A stretch of 64,000 nt of DNA from Sialis fuliginosa (Eukaryota > Arthropoda > Insecta > Megaloptera > Sialidae), in the NCBI GenBank assembly GCA_961205875.1, contig OY540816.1, forward strand, positions 3,296,701 to 3,360,700. Reading direction: 5' to 3'. Both the position numbers and the translations under genes were made by a program. The notes beneath the pieces were generated by a model that worked only from the letters and a program-made list of their open reading frames with translations, did no database searches and was not told where the DNA came from. Positions 12,855-24,156 of this stretch are shown here, piece by piece. How positions within the stretch are numbered: the first letter of the stretch is position 1; every line of letters starts with the position of its first letter.

Positions 12855-14034
12855 TACCGGGTGTTCCAGACCACCCGTCCACTATGTTTTACGCCCAAAC
12901 TATTGAAGATAGAGTTTTATGATAAAAAAATTACTATATATATCGACCTTAAAGAATTTCAGGAAAATGTTTTCAACCCTCTAAAACTCCTCCTTGGGGG
13001 GTAGTTTGAGGGGTACATGCCTGTTTCTCAGCAAAATCAAATGGAACGGTATATCTAAAAGTAGATCATTTTAAAGATCATACAAAAGTAAGAAACTTTT
13101 GTAGAAAAATGTTTTTCATACATTCAATTGTTTAGAAAATATGGCGACTTGATCCTAAATTTTAGGGTTTTACTAAAATTGCTCTAGTTTCGTTAAATAT
13201 TAATGAAATTTTATTTTTAAAATTTGTTTTGAAAGTAGAAATAACGAACTTTCTAATGATGTATGATTATTTGAGATTTGTATAATTTAAAGTGTTATAC
13301 GCGACATATCAAAAATTCAAAACTTCAATTAGGGATAATTCAAAAATTTTAAATGGAATGGTATATCAATAACTACTTTATCTTAAAAAATATATTTAAA
13401 TTAACTACTTTTGTTAAGAAAATTATAAATTTTATTAAAAAAAAAATTATAATTTTAAATTAAAAATTTTCTTAACAAAAGTTGTTAATTTAAATATATT
13501 TTTTAAGATAAAGTAGTTATTGATATACCATTCCATTTAAAAATTTTGAATTATCCCTAATTGAAGTTTTGAATTTTTGATATGTCGCGTATGACACTTT
13601 AAATTATACAAATCTCAAATAATCATACATCATTAGAAAGTTCGTTATTTCTACTTTCAAAACAAATTTTAAAAATAAAATTTCATTAATATTTAACGAA
13701 ACTAGAGCAATTTTAGTAAAACCCTAAAATTTAGGATCAAGTCGCCATATTTTCTAAACAATTGAATGTATGAAAAACATTTTTCTACAAAAGTTTCTTA
13801 CTTTTGTATGATCTTTAAAATGATCTACTTTTAGATATACCGTTCCATTTGATTTTGCGGAGAAACGGGCATGTACCCCTCAAACTACCCCCCAAGGAGG
13901 AGTTTTAGGGGGTTGAAAACATTTTCCTGAAATTCTTTAAGGTCGATATATATAGTAATTTTTTTATCATAAAACTCTATCTTCAATAGTTTGGGCGTAA
14001 AACATAGTGGACGGGTGGTCTGGAACACCCGGTA
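12855..14034. mobile_element. Fold-back element, family TACCGGGTGTTCCAGACC, copy 1
   Basis: TACCGGGTGTTCCAGACCAC at the left is mirrored at the right (GTGGTCTGGAACACCCGGTA). Arms of about 585 bp meet near 13440 with almost no loop, and the two arms look highly similar. TA borders suggest a mariner-like origin. No transposase frame. A relative is at 15828-16806. Confidence 0.88.
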
Positions 14035-14506
14035 GAGAATATTATTATCTATAATTTTTGTTGTAATCATAATTCAAAAAAAAATTGTGTAAGAAAATAA
14101 TCATTTTTATTTTATTTTTATTTCAAATGGTTCATAACAGAAAAAAATGTTTATAATAAAAGTTGTAGAGAACGTTATTTTCTATAATTTATGTCATATT
14201 TTTTTTGTATCTTTTATCAATTGATCAAAAAATAATTTTAATTTTATTTAAAAATAACTTTAATAATATGAATAATCTAGTTATCTATACATTTTTTTAA
14301 AACAGGAAAATTATTATAACGATTCATAATAAAAACGTTTAAAATGAAGTCACAGAATATAATTAAAATATATCTCAAACATCATAACAAAAACAACAAT
14401 TATTGTAATGTAAGAAAATGTTAACTTATGTAGGTATGTAACATCTTCATAATGTATAAAAAAAGTATTGTGTAAACCAGGGCAGTTTATTTGATATAAT
14501 AAATAT
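14035..14506. other. AT-rich spacer, nothing recognised
   Basis: No coding or RNA signature. Confidence 0.4.
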
Positions 14507-15320
14507 TGCTTCCTCGTAATATCGAAGATACGAGAAGCTTTGTGATCGTTTTAGAATGAGACAAAAAAAATGTTCTCCGATTTCAAAATTTTAAATTTAT
14601 CTTTCCGTTTCACTTTTCGTTCCGTGTATGTCTGTCTGTCCGTCCGTCCGTGTGTCCGTCTGTCCTCTGAATCCTTGTCACACGTATAACTCATGAACCA
14701 CTGAACCGATATTATTGAAACTTGGTAGAGTGGTTGGGTCTGGCTTGAGGACGGTCCCATTTCAAAATCATTAAAATCCTGTGTAAGAGGAAGGGGTGAC
14801 TTCCCAAAATATTTATTTTTTCAAGATATCTCAAGAACGACACATGTTACGTGAAAATGTTATAGAATATTTTTTGCAGAGCATTAAATTTCCTATAATA
14901 TGGGTCTACAACGTTTATTGTAAAATATTCCCTCAATTTAAAAATTCGTGTTTTGTTTTTCTAAATTGATATTTGCTTGGATATATTAAATGTCATTTTG
15001 ACGTTTTAAATGCCATTTTGGCGTTTTAAATGTCATTTTGACGTTTTAAATGTCGTTTTGACATTTGCATAAATTTAGATTTAGATTGAAATTGTCAAAA
15101 AATTAAAAATATTTAAAAAAATATTCAAGTGCGTTTTAAGAAAAATTTCGAACTAATATTTTTTAGTAAAATTGTATAAAAATTAAATGGTTAACCAATT
15201 CCAGGCAATTTATATAAACACTATCGGTTTTTATTTAAATTATTGAATAATTAACTACCTTTGGTGAATTTAGCACGAGGAAGCACTGTGCATTTACTTA
15301 GCAGATGTTTTTTTTTACAT
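14507..15320. mobile_element. Element with GCTTCCTCG ends, copy 1 (fullest)
   Basis: It starts GCTTCCTCGTAATATCGAAG and ends with CGAGGAAGCACTGTGC plus a tail to GCAGATGTTTT. It contains a CTGTCTGTCCGTCCGTCCG run and, at about 14987-15066, a tandem of four roughly 20-bp units of the type AAATGTCATTTTGACGTTTT. Relatives: 18784-19083, 21780-22330, 25938-26119, 28147-28417, 40590-41349 and 62588-63131. Open frames in several copies are the same chance frame (MGPSS-QTQP) and do not look functional. Confidence 0.8.
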
Positions 15321-15827
15321 TAATTTACATATGCAGTCAGTTAAATGTTTCACAAACTCGCCATCTAACGTGGACCACCAAGGAGAATAGGAATAAATAA
15401 AATATTTTACATTTTAAATTGATACTGCATATTTTATGGTAACTAAGTGCCAAAAATATTTCTTCAATAAGGCATGAATAAATAAATCATTGTTAGTTCT
15501 ACAATAAAAATTCTGGTTTTATTTTTCTTGTTCATAGAAAAGCATTATGCTTCATTATACCCGACGGTGCTCTACATAAACGTACGACGAACAAATTACG
15601 TATTCAGTATTCATGCTGACGCATAGTGATTCATTTTATTTGAAAATCGATGGTTCCTTTTTATAATAAAGTATGTAGTAATTTTAATATTTGAGAATCT
15701 GAATAGGTAGTTTGTATAGTAATGTTTTTAAAATGCAGTTTTATTTTTATAAAATACTAACTGTGCCCGCGGCTTCACTCGCGTGGACTACGGAATTATT
15801 GTTTAGAATTTTTGAAAAATATATACC
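15321..15827. repeat. AT-rich spacer with a GC hairpin repeat end at 15760-15790
   Basis: GTGCCCGCGGCTTCACTCGC followed by GTGGACTACGGAATTATTGT matches 45485-45530 and begins like 222. It seems to be one terminus of a repeat whose other end is lost. Confidence 0.5.
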
Positions 15828-16806
15828 TACCGGGTGTTCCAGACCACCCGTCCACTATGTTTTATGCCTAAACTATTTTATGATAAACAATTTACTATAT
15901 ATATTGACCCTAAAGAATTTCTGGAAAATATTTTCAACTCCCTAAAACTGTCCCTTGGGGGATACTTTGAGGGGTACATGGCCGTTTCTCAGTAAAATCA
16001 AATGAAACGGTGTATCCAAAAGTAGATAATTTTAAAAATCATAAAAAAGTAAGAAACGATCTTTTTAATGATGAATGATTATTTGAAATTTGGATAAATT
16101 AAAGTGTCAAACGCGACATATCAAAAATGCAAAACTTCAATTGGGGATAAATCAAAAGTTTTAAATGGAATGATATATCAATTAATACTTTGTCTTAAAA
16201 AATATATTTAAATTAACAACTTTTGTTAAGAAAATTTTTAATTTAAAATTATAATTTTTTTTTTTAATAAAATTTAAAATTTTCTTAACAAAAGTTGTTA
16301 ATTTAAATATATTTTTTAAGATAAAGTACTAATTGATATATCATTCTATTTAAAATTTTTGAATTATCCCCAATTGAAGTTTTACATTTTTGATATGTCG
16401 CGTATGACACTTTAAATTATCCAAATTTCAAATAATCATACATCATTAAAAAGTTATTTCACTTTCAAATAAAAATTTCAAAATAATATTTCATAAACAT
16501 TTAACGAAACTAGAGCACTTTTAGTAAAACCCTAAAATTTGGGAACAAGTCACCATAGTTTCTAAACAATTGAATATATGAAAAAAAAATTTTTACAAAA
16601 GTTTCTTACAAGTTTATGATTTTTAAAATTATCTACTTTTGGATATACCCCTAAATCTACCGCCCAAGGAGATGTTTTAGGGGATTAAAAATATTTTCTT
16701 GAAATTCTTTAGGGTCGATATATATAGTAAATTTTTTATCATGAAACTCTATCTTCAATAATTTAGGCGTAAAACATAGTGGACGTGTGGTCTGGAATAC
16801 CCGGTA
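15828..16806. mobile_element. Fold-back element, family TACCGGGTGTTCCAGACC, copy 2
   Basis: TACCGGGTGTTCCAGACCAC at the left is mirrored at the right as GTCTGGAATACCCGGTA. The arms meet near 16260. More diverged between arms than copy 1. The overlapping frames at 16657-16996 and 15712-15945 are chance readings of this repeat. Confidence 0.85.
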
Positions 16807-16850
16807 TGTATATTTCATACACATGGTATGAGAAAGTAAAAATGCTGGTA
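16807..16850. repeat. Short tail of the hairpin-ended repeat at 59128-59335
   Basis: TATATTTCATACACATGGTA followed by TGAGAAAGTAAAAA matches the palindromic tail of copies near 36930, 40495 and 59310. Confidence 0.45.
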
Positions 16851-16967
16851 CTTTTAAATGACCTTCGAAACCGCCACCTAAAAAAATCACATCGGTACAT
16901 CGATTTCCCCCTCTTAACCGTGCAACTTTTGCCTGAAAAGTTTTTTGATAACACCTCACTATAAAAT

Positions 16968-17520
16968 GTTATCCATGATTCGAACTCGGGACCCATTGTT
17001 TATAAGATATTTTATAATTTTTTGTAAATTTTCAAATATAAACCAAACGATATTTTATATCGAAAAATCACTAAACACAATAATTTTCTTTTATTAAGGA
17101 AATTCCAAAACATTTTATATTATCAATCCGATAATAATTAATACCCGAGATATGAATTCCGCTAACTAACGAACATTACTGAGGTATTTACAAGATCGAT
17201 TTTTGCCAAATATCAAAAAGATCAGAAGAATACCTGAAAGACTAGAGAGTCCGCAATAAAAAGGTCTTATAATAAAATAGTTCATATCTCGAGTACTAAT
17301 TTTATTGGATCGATAATATCAAATATGTTTTAGAATCCTCTCAATAAAACCAAATTATTGTATCTCTTGTGATTTTTCGATATAAAGTACCGTTTGGTTG
17401 ATATTTTAAAATTTACAAAAAATTATAAGAAATCTTGTAAACTAAGAGTCCCGAGATTGAATCCCAATATATGTTTGTTTTTTCTTGTAAGCTAAGGGTC
17501 TCAAGTTCGAATCCCAATAT
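16968..17520. mobile_element. Fold-back repeat ending in tRNA-like B-box sequence
   Basis: The left arm (about 16975-17170) and right arm (about 17275-17472) are inverted copies; both contain the block reading TATATCGAAAAATCAC on one strand. Each outer end carries a sequence like GGGTCCCGAGTTCGAATCA, resembling the RNA polymerase III B box (GGTTCGANTCC). A further copy, AGTTCGAATCCC, lies at 17504-17515. No A box was recognised, so this may be a tRNA-derived scrap or chance. Confidence 0.5.
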
Positions 17521-18783
17521 TTTTTATTTTTTATTTTTATTTGTTTGTTTATTATGTAGAGTAAAAAGTTAATAAACAATAAATGCTAAATAAAATTCAC
17601 ATTATAATTCTGCATACGGTTTCTTATTTTGTGAATTATTAAAAAAGCGCCGAGACGATTTTTTTCTTTTTGGTCTTAAAATGTTCCTTAAATACTAAAG
17701 AATTGAATTGTACAAAAAAATCAGAGGTAATCAGTTTTTTTATTAAAGTTATCAATATTTTATCCTACGAATCATTAGGAGTCAACTGAGTGTGGTTTTT
17801 ATTAAATTAGATAAAATACCAGATCTATATTTAGTATTAGAGCAATCATAGATACACTTATGATACACTTTTTTGATGTTTTAATAAACATACATTCATC
17901 AACTTGTTTTGGCAAAATATCACTGTAAAATAATTTATAAAATGAGTATATTTTGAATTCAGTTGAATAATTATATTTTACATCGCATCAATCAATTTAA
18001 TTAAACACAATCAAAATTATAAATTCATACAAGACATAAACCCCAACAGTATACATTCAGTAACTAACTTTAAGAAAATTATGATCATTTACCAGAAATT
18101 ACACATAATTTACCCTTTATAGTTCTATTTCATTTGCCCGAAATTACACAGAGGTTAGATTCAAGATTGCAGAGCAATTTAATATAATTACTATGTCATA
18201 ACAAAATATTTGTCGTCCAATGCTGAACCTAACTAAAAAGATTCCATAATAGAAAATTGCCTTAGCGAATAACATACCCTCTTTGATGTCAAGTATAACT
18301 ACTATTAGTACGTATTGTGCTCGCAACGCTATATGTCAAATCACTATATAAATACTTCAGGAAAAATAACATAAAAATACATACAAGCAAAACAAAATTA
18401 CACTGTTCTTATTTTACCACTATTTAAATTCAAGCTCATGTATGAAACAAAGGAAAATAAAATTTTATTTTTATTCATCTATGCAAAATTTTCTACATGC
18501 TTTTATTCTAAGTATTTATTTTTTCATAAGTATACAAAGATACGTATTTTTCTCGAAGAATTTTAAACAACCTCTATCTAGTAATAAAAACAATCTACTA
18601 TCGTTGTACTCAGGAAATATGAACTTTATGTTGACATAAAAATATAAAAAATATGTTCTCTTATAAAATAAACGAAAATGCATAATCATATACTTTTAAA
18701 TGTATGTTTAAGAGAAAAAACATAATACTGATTGTTCGAAAACTTCGTAGGAAATGGTAAGAAGTACAAAGGTAAATTAGAAC
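17521..18783. other. AT-rich intron sequence, nothing recognised
   Basis: Short frames at 18144-18326 and 18442-18639 show no family resemblance. Confidence 0.4.
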
Positions 18784-19083
18784 ACATAAATATTTTGGGG
18801 AGTCACCCCTCCCCCTTGCACACGATTTTGATGATTTTGAAATGGGACCGTCCTCAAACCAAACCCAACCATCCGACCAAGTTTCAATAATATCGGTTCA
18901 GTGGTTCATGAGTTATGCGTGTGACAAGGATTCAGGGGACAGACGGACGGACGGACACACGGACAGACAGACAGACACGGAACGAAAAATGTTTGTCTTG
19001 ACGTTGAAATTGGAGAACTTTTTTTTTGTCTCAATCTGAAACGATCACATAGCTTCTCGTATCTTCGATATTGCGAGGAAGCA
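18784..19083. mobile_element. Element with CTTCCTCG ends, right-hand fragment (copy 2)
   Basis: It begins inside the family at AATATTTTGGGG and ends TCGATATTGCGAGGAAGC. It includes the GACAGACGGACGGACGGACA run. It lies in the transporter intron 114 bp before the acceptor of the first exon. Confidence 0.8.
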
Positions 19084-19084
19084 A

Positions 19085-19134
19085 AATACGTTAGTTAATT
19101 TCCTATGAAACTGACTCATTGCGGTTGCTCTAGT
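19085..19134. repeat. Short dispersed repeat shared with 6488-6539
   Basis: AAATACGTTAGTTAATT and TGACTCATTGCGGTTGCTCT occur at both places. Here it ends 62 bp before the first transporter exon. Confidence 0.65.
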
Positions 19135-19196
19135 ATATTTATTCAAAAGTTAATTAATTTTAAAACTATGAGATTAATGAAATGTATTTTTTGCAG

Positions 19197-19427
19197 GTGC
19201 ATGTTATGCAGAATTCGGCGTGCGTGTGCCTCACACGACTGGCTCAGCGTACGTGTACTCGTACGTGACGGTCGGAGAGTTCATCGCATTCGTCATCGGC
19301 TGGAACATGGTGCTCGAGTATCTGATCGGCACGTCGGCGTGCGCGTGCGCGCTCAGTGCCTGCTTCGACGCACTGGCGAACGGTGCGATTAGCAACGCGA
19401 TAGCGTCCAGTGTCGGGACAATGTTCG
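19197..19427 (+). CDS. Internal exon 1 of 3 seen: cationic amino-acid transporter (SLC7/CAT family, SLC7A14/CAT4-like)
   Basis: The exon follows an acceptor TATTTTTTGCAG and ends at donor G|GTAAGT. It opens with two bases completing a split glycine codon, gives 76 whole codons, and leaves one base for the next glycine (phase 1 both sides). The product contains [27 protein letters not shown] and [12 protein letters not shown], the conserved block around transmembrane segments 3-4 of CAT transporters; the TTGSAY form with two threonines favours the SLC7A14/CAT4-like branch over classic CAT1. Family members are multi-pass membrane proteins that move or sense basic amino acids at the plasma membrane or lysosome; which applies here cannot be read. 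The exon is GC- and CpG-rich inside AT-rich introns. The segment [10 protein letters not shown] has three cysteines, unusual for this position. There is no real start codon here: upstream exons lie outside the window or were not recognised. Confidence 0.95.
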
Positions 19428-19440
19428 GTAAGTTTACTTA

Positions 19441-20307
19441 TACAGTTCTAAGTTGATTAAGGACTATTACACTATCAAAGAAATATGACAGTGTAATAAG
19501 TCAACTTTCATAATATTTATATGATCATAGTTAATGACAGTCTCTTATATTTCATCAAATTTTTTTATGAAAAATCAAAATGGTGACTACCAAGTTATCA
19601 CTGACAGTTACAGTTACATAATTATTAATATATGAATATCAACAAAATCCAGTATTATATGATAATCTTCTGATTGATTATAAAAACCACAATACACGGT
19701 TGTAAATTCAAACCTCGATCGCGTCAATTGACGAACATCCACGCACTGATATTCAAAAGGCACCAAAAAAGAAGAAAATATCCCTAGATAATATTGAGAA
19801 AATATTATCAAATATTTTATGTAGTGTAATAAAACAAAATCTCGTATTTTATCAAAGAAATATGATCAAATCTTTGTCAAAGATCTTTGACATATTTATT
19901 TGATAGTGTAATAGCCGCCTAAGACAGGAAATTTAACATGGGGACAATAAGAAGTGTTGTAGTAACCTTTGGTCATATTTAACGACGTGTCATTGGTGCA
20001 ATTTGAAATGCCGCCTCGAAACTAACTGACAAATTTTAAATTAATCAACAGTATTTTGTTTTCAACTTCAATAAAGAATAAAATACAATACTGAAATTAA
20101 TGTAAGCATCCTAGATAAAATGATAATCATTTTTTTGGCATATATAAATTTGAAAACAAAAAACTAATTACTATTTTACTAAATTTTGTGGCGGCATTTC
20201 AAAATGCACCAATCACACATCGTTAAATTTGACCAAAGGTTACTACAACATTTCTAATTGTCCCCATGTTAAATTTCCTATGCCTTAATCAACTTGGAAT
20301 ACACATA
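19441..20307. mobile_element. Fold-back MITE, family ACAGTGTATTCCAAGTTGAT, copy 2, split by a Harbinger-like MITE
   Basis: The left end TACAGTTCTAAGTTGATTAA (19441-19460) and the continuation AGGAAATTTAACATGGGGAC (from about 19926) match the family at 3447 and 59349 once 19461-19922 is removed. The right end ATCAACTTGGAATACACA closes it. The left border lies 13 bp after the GT of the exon donor at 19428. Confidence 0.85.
19461..19919. mobile_element. Harbinger-like MITE with TAA target duplication, copy 1
   Basis: The right end, read inwards, is GGCGGCTATTACACTATCAA; the left is GGACTATTACACTATCAA. TAA precedes (19458-19460) and follows (19920-19922), and the host repeat carries a single TAA at that spot in its other copies. 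A 3-bp TAA/TTA duplication with GG-starting ends fits PIF/Harbinger. 459 bp, non-coding. Confidence 0.85.
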
Positions 20308-20736
20308 TATACTCAGTTTCGGATACGGATATGGATATATTACCAATGTTTTAGTATCTGGATAATCTGAAGACAAACTTATTTTTCGTAAACAATTCTA
20401 GGTTAAAAATTCACCGATTAATAACACAACTAGATAAAAAAAATTGGAGAACATTGTATTTCTATGTATTTTGAGGCGCTTAATCCGAATTTGAGGTCAA
20501 AATAGCAACTTATTCCATTCATTTTGAAAATAACCTCGAAAAGTACCTATAGAAGAATTAGGTTTTCCGAGGTTGTTTTGAAAATGAATCGGATAAGGTG
20601 CTGTTTAACTTCAAATTCGGATTCAGCGCCGTAAAATACATAAAAATATAATGATCTCCGAAAAAGTTCTAATTTTTTTGTGTGGTTGTTTATTTGTAGG
20701 AAAAATTAATTTTTGTGCTAAAAAGTATAAGCCTTT
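20308..20736. other. AT-rich intron; weak inverted repeat at about 20470-20640
   Basis: GCTTAATCCGAATTTGAGGT near 20470 is partly mirrored by TTCAAATTCGGATTCAGCGC near 20610, suggesting a small old fold-back. Confidence 0.35.
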
Positions 20737-21438
20737 GGCTATGTTCCGATATACACTGCGAGCACTGTGACTTCTGACGTCACTCCACTTTACTGGATTG
20801 TTCGTTCCGTTTTAGATTTTGTACTGGAAACAATGGTGAATTTTCTATAATGGAATACTTTGCTGTAGACCGCCATTTTGAAACTAATGTCAAAATAAAG
20901 ACCAGATATATTTATAACGATGAAGTGGCCAGAGGCCAGATTCATAGCATTTCTATGCAGGACATCACTTTTAATATCCTCTGATCATATAAAGTACGAT
21001 AATAAATAAATAATTCAAATATTATTTTCAATAATGAAAAAAATAGCAATTCAAAAAATTTATATTGTTGCGTCAATTTGCTTAATTATATCAGTGCATT
21101 TCAATTAAGGCTAAATTATTTATACTTACTCTTGATTATATATACCATAAATGATATTCATTCATCTTCAAATAACCTGATAATAAAAAATACATCCAAA
21201 GTTAACCTTAAATGCATCTGCTTCTGTCAGTTGCTTTCAAATTTTGATCACGTGATCGGAGTACTGTGACCGCCGCATGTATTTAGCAACAGCACTGGCA
21301 GTAGTAAAATGGCGGCGATCAATGACGTCATTAATATTGCTAGGATACTGTAACAGAGCACTGGAAGTCATAACGGAATGCAAAATCCAGTAACTGTCAC
21401 CACTGGCCAGTACTCACAGTGTATATCGGAACATAGCC
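20737..21438. mobile_element. TIR element with GGCTATGTTCCGATATACAC ends
   Basis: The left GGCTATGTTCCGATATACAC and right GTGTATATCGGAACATAGCC are exact inverted repeats of at least 20 bp, flanked by TTT on both sides. It contains two TGACGTCA palindromes (20775, 21323). No transposase: the frame at 21078-21269 is not recognisable. Class uncertain; a 3-bp duplication would suit Harbinger. Confidence 0.85.
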
Positions 21439-21576
21439 TTTATCTTCAAATTTAAATTTATACTAGTTCCATAGTAAATTTTCAATCTAGAACAAAAAAT
21501 TACGAAAAAAAATATAAAGTTATAACATTTATAAATGTTTTAAATAATTTTTGAATGAGATATCAATAAATTAGTA

Positions 21577-21750
21577 TACAGTGTATTTCAAGTTGGTTTT
21601 TAGCCATAAGAAATTTAACATGGGGACATGGGGACAATTAGAAGTGTTGTAGTAGCCTTTGGTCAAATTTAACGATATGTCATTGCTGCATTTTGAAATG
21701 CCGCCACAAAATTTAATAAAATTTTCATTAGTATTTTGTTTTTTTTGTTT
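21577..21750. mobile_element. Half copy of fold-back MITE family ACAGTGTATTCCAAGTTGAT
   Basis: ACAGTGTATTTCAAGTTGGT and AGAAATTTAACATGGGGACA match the left arm only; the right arm is missing. Confidence 0.7.
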
Positions 21751-21779
21751 ACTCAGGTCCAAAACCAAGTATACTTGTG

Positions 21780-22330
21780 TTATTGAACAATTTATATAAA
21801 AACCGAATATTCAGATAAACTGCCTACCTCTGGTAAACCATTTAATTTTAATAAAAATTTTTTGTTAATTTTATTAATTCGACATTTTTGTTAATACGCG
21901 CCTGGTTTTTCTTTCGTACATTTTTAATTTTTTGGCAATTTCTATCTAAATCTAAAATTTTCTGTCATGCAAACGTCAAAATGACATTTAATATGACAAA
22001 TTAAATAGTGATTTAAAAAACAAATGACTTTTTTAAAGAAAATTGAAATAAATCTTTGTAAGGGAATATTTTACAAACGTTGTAAAAACATCTATTTCTT
22101 GAGATATCTTTAAAAAATAAATACACACGATTTTAATGATTTTGAAACGGGACCATACTCGAACCAGACCCAACCATCCAACCAAGTTGCGTGTGACAAG
22201 GATTTACTCGACAGACAGACACGGAACGGAAAGTGTTTGTCTTGAAAGATCAAATTAAAATTTTGAAATCGGAAGACAATTTTTTTTCTCATTTTAAAAC
22301 GATCACAAGCTTCTCGTATCTTCGATATGG
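21780..22330. mobile_element. Element with CTTCCTCG ends, degraded copy 3
   Basis: It aligns to 62645-63115 (for example TTGGTTAACCATTTAATTTT against GGTAAACCATTTAATTTTAA) and ends near CTTCTCGTATCTTCGATATG without the final GCGAGGAAG. Contains internal deletions. Confidence 0.65.
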
Positions 22331-23012
22331 CAATAATATATATCACAATAATAGAGCATATACCAAAACTATTTTTAGCAGAGAACACATTTTTTTTGTT
22401 ATAATTAAAAAATTACAAGGTTTTGAAAATATTCAAATTTTCTTATAAAAAGGTCATAATTTCTAAACTACTCAGTATAATCTCACACATGCTTATATCA
22501 AAATATCCAAAAAAATAAATGCTTTCAGATTATCAATTAAAAAAATACACTTTATTTTTAAAAAAATGTATAACTTTGATTTGTAACACACTTATGGGAC
22601 ATCCTATATACATAAATGTAACTGTTTTAAAAATGTACTACTTGTCTAACCTGACAACTTTTGTATTTAAAGTTTTCTTCCATTTATTATAATAAATGAA
22701 ATATTGAACTCGACACAGTCTTGTACATTCTAATCTGAAAACTGTATTTCCAGCCGATGAATATAATTTTATTTAATTTGATTGTATAAATACAGTTCGA
22801 TTGTTAACATTAGCTCATAACTATTCACAAAATTAATAAAATAAATTAATAAGTTTGTATTTAATTATTAACCTAAGTATACAAAACCCTGGTGACAAAT
22901 TATGCAATAAAATTATGGTACAATACTGTTAAGAGGTAGCGATAAAATATAAAATTTATTACGGTTTGTCAGCACATGGAAAATTTTTGGAATATTTAGT
23001 TAACGATGGGCT
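22331..23012. other. AT-rich intron, nothing recognised
   Basis: No exon or repeat border seen. Confidence 0.4.
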
Positions 23013-23020
23013 GAGGTATG

Positions 23021-24148
23021 CAGCGGCGGATTTACTTTAAGTGCCGCCCTGGGCAAAAACAAATTGCCGTCCCTCTACCAAGAAAAAATATAAACTATTT
23101 TTGATATACATTTCAGAATTACCATATGAACTGGAAAGTGAAAACTGAGGACTTTTTTTTTGGTCACGTCAATTGAAATTCCTAAATTAGGAAACGAGCC
23201 GCGAATTAGACGAGCTTGATAATCAGAGTAATTTTTAGTCTTCCTTTTTAGGGTTCCGAAGAAACCCTATTAATCTCACTTTGTCGTCTGTCCGTCCGTC
23301 CTTTTCACTCAAAGCTAAATAGCTCGTAAATTATATAAGCTAGAAACTTTAAATTTTTACTGAACATGTAAAATGACACCCTCTAGTAAAATATGTACAA
23401 ATTTATTGAATAAATAATTTTTCAGGGGGGGCAATAAGGAACTAAAGCTAGGTAAAAAATATATTTTTTTATACCAAGGCATGTGGCACGTTAAAATATA
23501 TAATCAAACAAGCGGAATTTGACCCTTTTTCTATTTTTTTTCTTAATCAAAAATGGTGCCTGTAGGGGGCTTTAAAGCAAATCCAAAAAAACAAAAAAAT
23601 GATATACTCAATTAGTAGAATTTGACCATATATATTTTTTTTTCTAACTCAAAAATGGCGCCTGTAGGGGGCTAAAAGCAGTATTTTATTTTGCCCCCCC
23701 ACCCCTCTCTAACTCTGTAACTACCGGCTCAAAAAATCTGAAAAAATTTTGGTAACGAGGCTTTGGTGGGACTAGTAACGACAAATACTAAAGTCAACAA
23801 TATAATTTTAAATTTTGGAATAATATGGTGGGGCGTCATAGAAATTTTTATTTTTATTTTCATATCTAGGCATGTGGTATGTCAAAATGTACATCTCAAT
23901 TAGTAGAATTTGACCATATTTTTATTTTTTTCTAACAAAAAATGTCGCCTGTAAGTGGTTCCAAACATTCCACGTAGTACGTACTTCGGAACCCTTATGG
24001 CATACACTCGTGTATATCGTGCCCGAATTATTTTTTTTTTTTGAGTGTTGTGTAAAAAGTTATATTCTCCCATAATCTACCGCCCCCCCCCCAAAATTGT
24101 GCCGCCCTTAACAGTAGTCCATGTTGCCCATGCCTAAATCCGTCACTG
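23021..24148. mobile_element. hAT-like element with near-exact 8-bp duplication, carrying a nested element
   Basis: The left end CAGCGGCGGATTTACTTTAA and right TGCCTAAATCCGTCACTG are inverted ends. Flanks GAGGTATG (23013-23020) and GATGTATG (24149-24156) differ at one base. About 750 bp of its length is the inserted element 23250-23995. Non-coding. Confidence 0.8.
23250..23995. mobile_element. Nested TIR element with AGGGTTCCGAAG ends
   Basis: AGGGTTCCGAAGAAACCCTA at the left is a small hairpin and its outer part is mirrored by CTTCGGAACCCT at the right. Three diverged internal units share GAATTTGACCATA and TGGCGCCTGTAGGGGGC. It begins with a GTCTGTCCGTCCGTCC run as in 5990-6035. Non-coding. 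Confidence 0.7.
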
Positions 24149-24156
24149 GATGTATG

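Noticed and set aside
14551..14760. Open frame reading MGPSSSQTQP, repeated in similar form at 18842-19039 and 41048-41245
   Set aside because: All three lie in the same transposon family at the same place; the frame is a by-product of shared repeat sequence, with a C-terminus made by the GACA/GACG simple repeat.
16657..16996. Overlapping open frames of 77-100 residues on the minus strand
   Set aside because: They cross the right end of a fold-back MITE; a matching short frame occurs in the sister copy (13885-14070) only because the DNA is repeated.
19105..19392. Frame of 95 residues overlapping the first transporter exon
   Set aside because: It is the wrong frame of a real exon; the other frame gives conserved SLC7 motifs with consistent splice phases.
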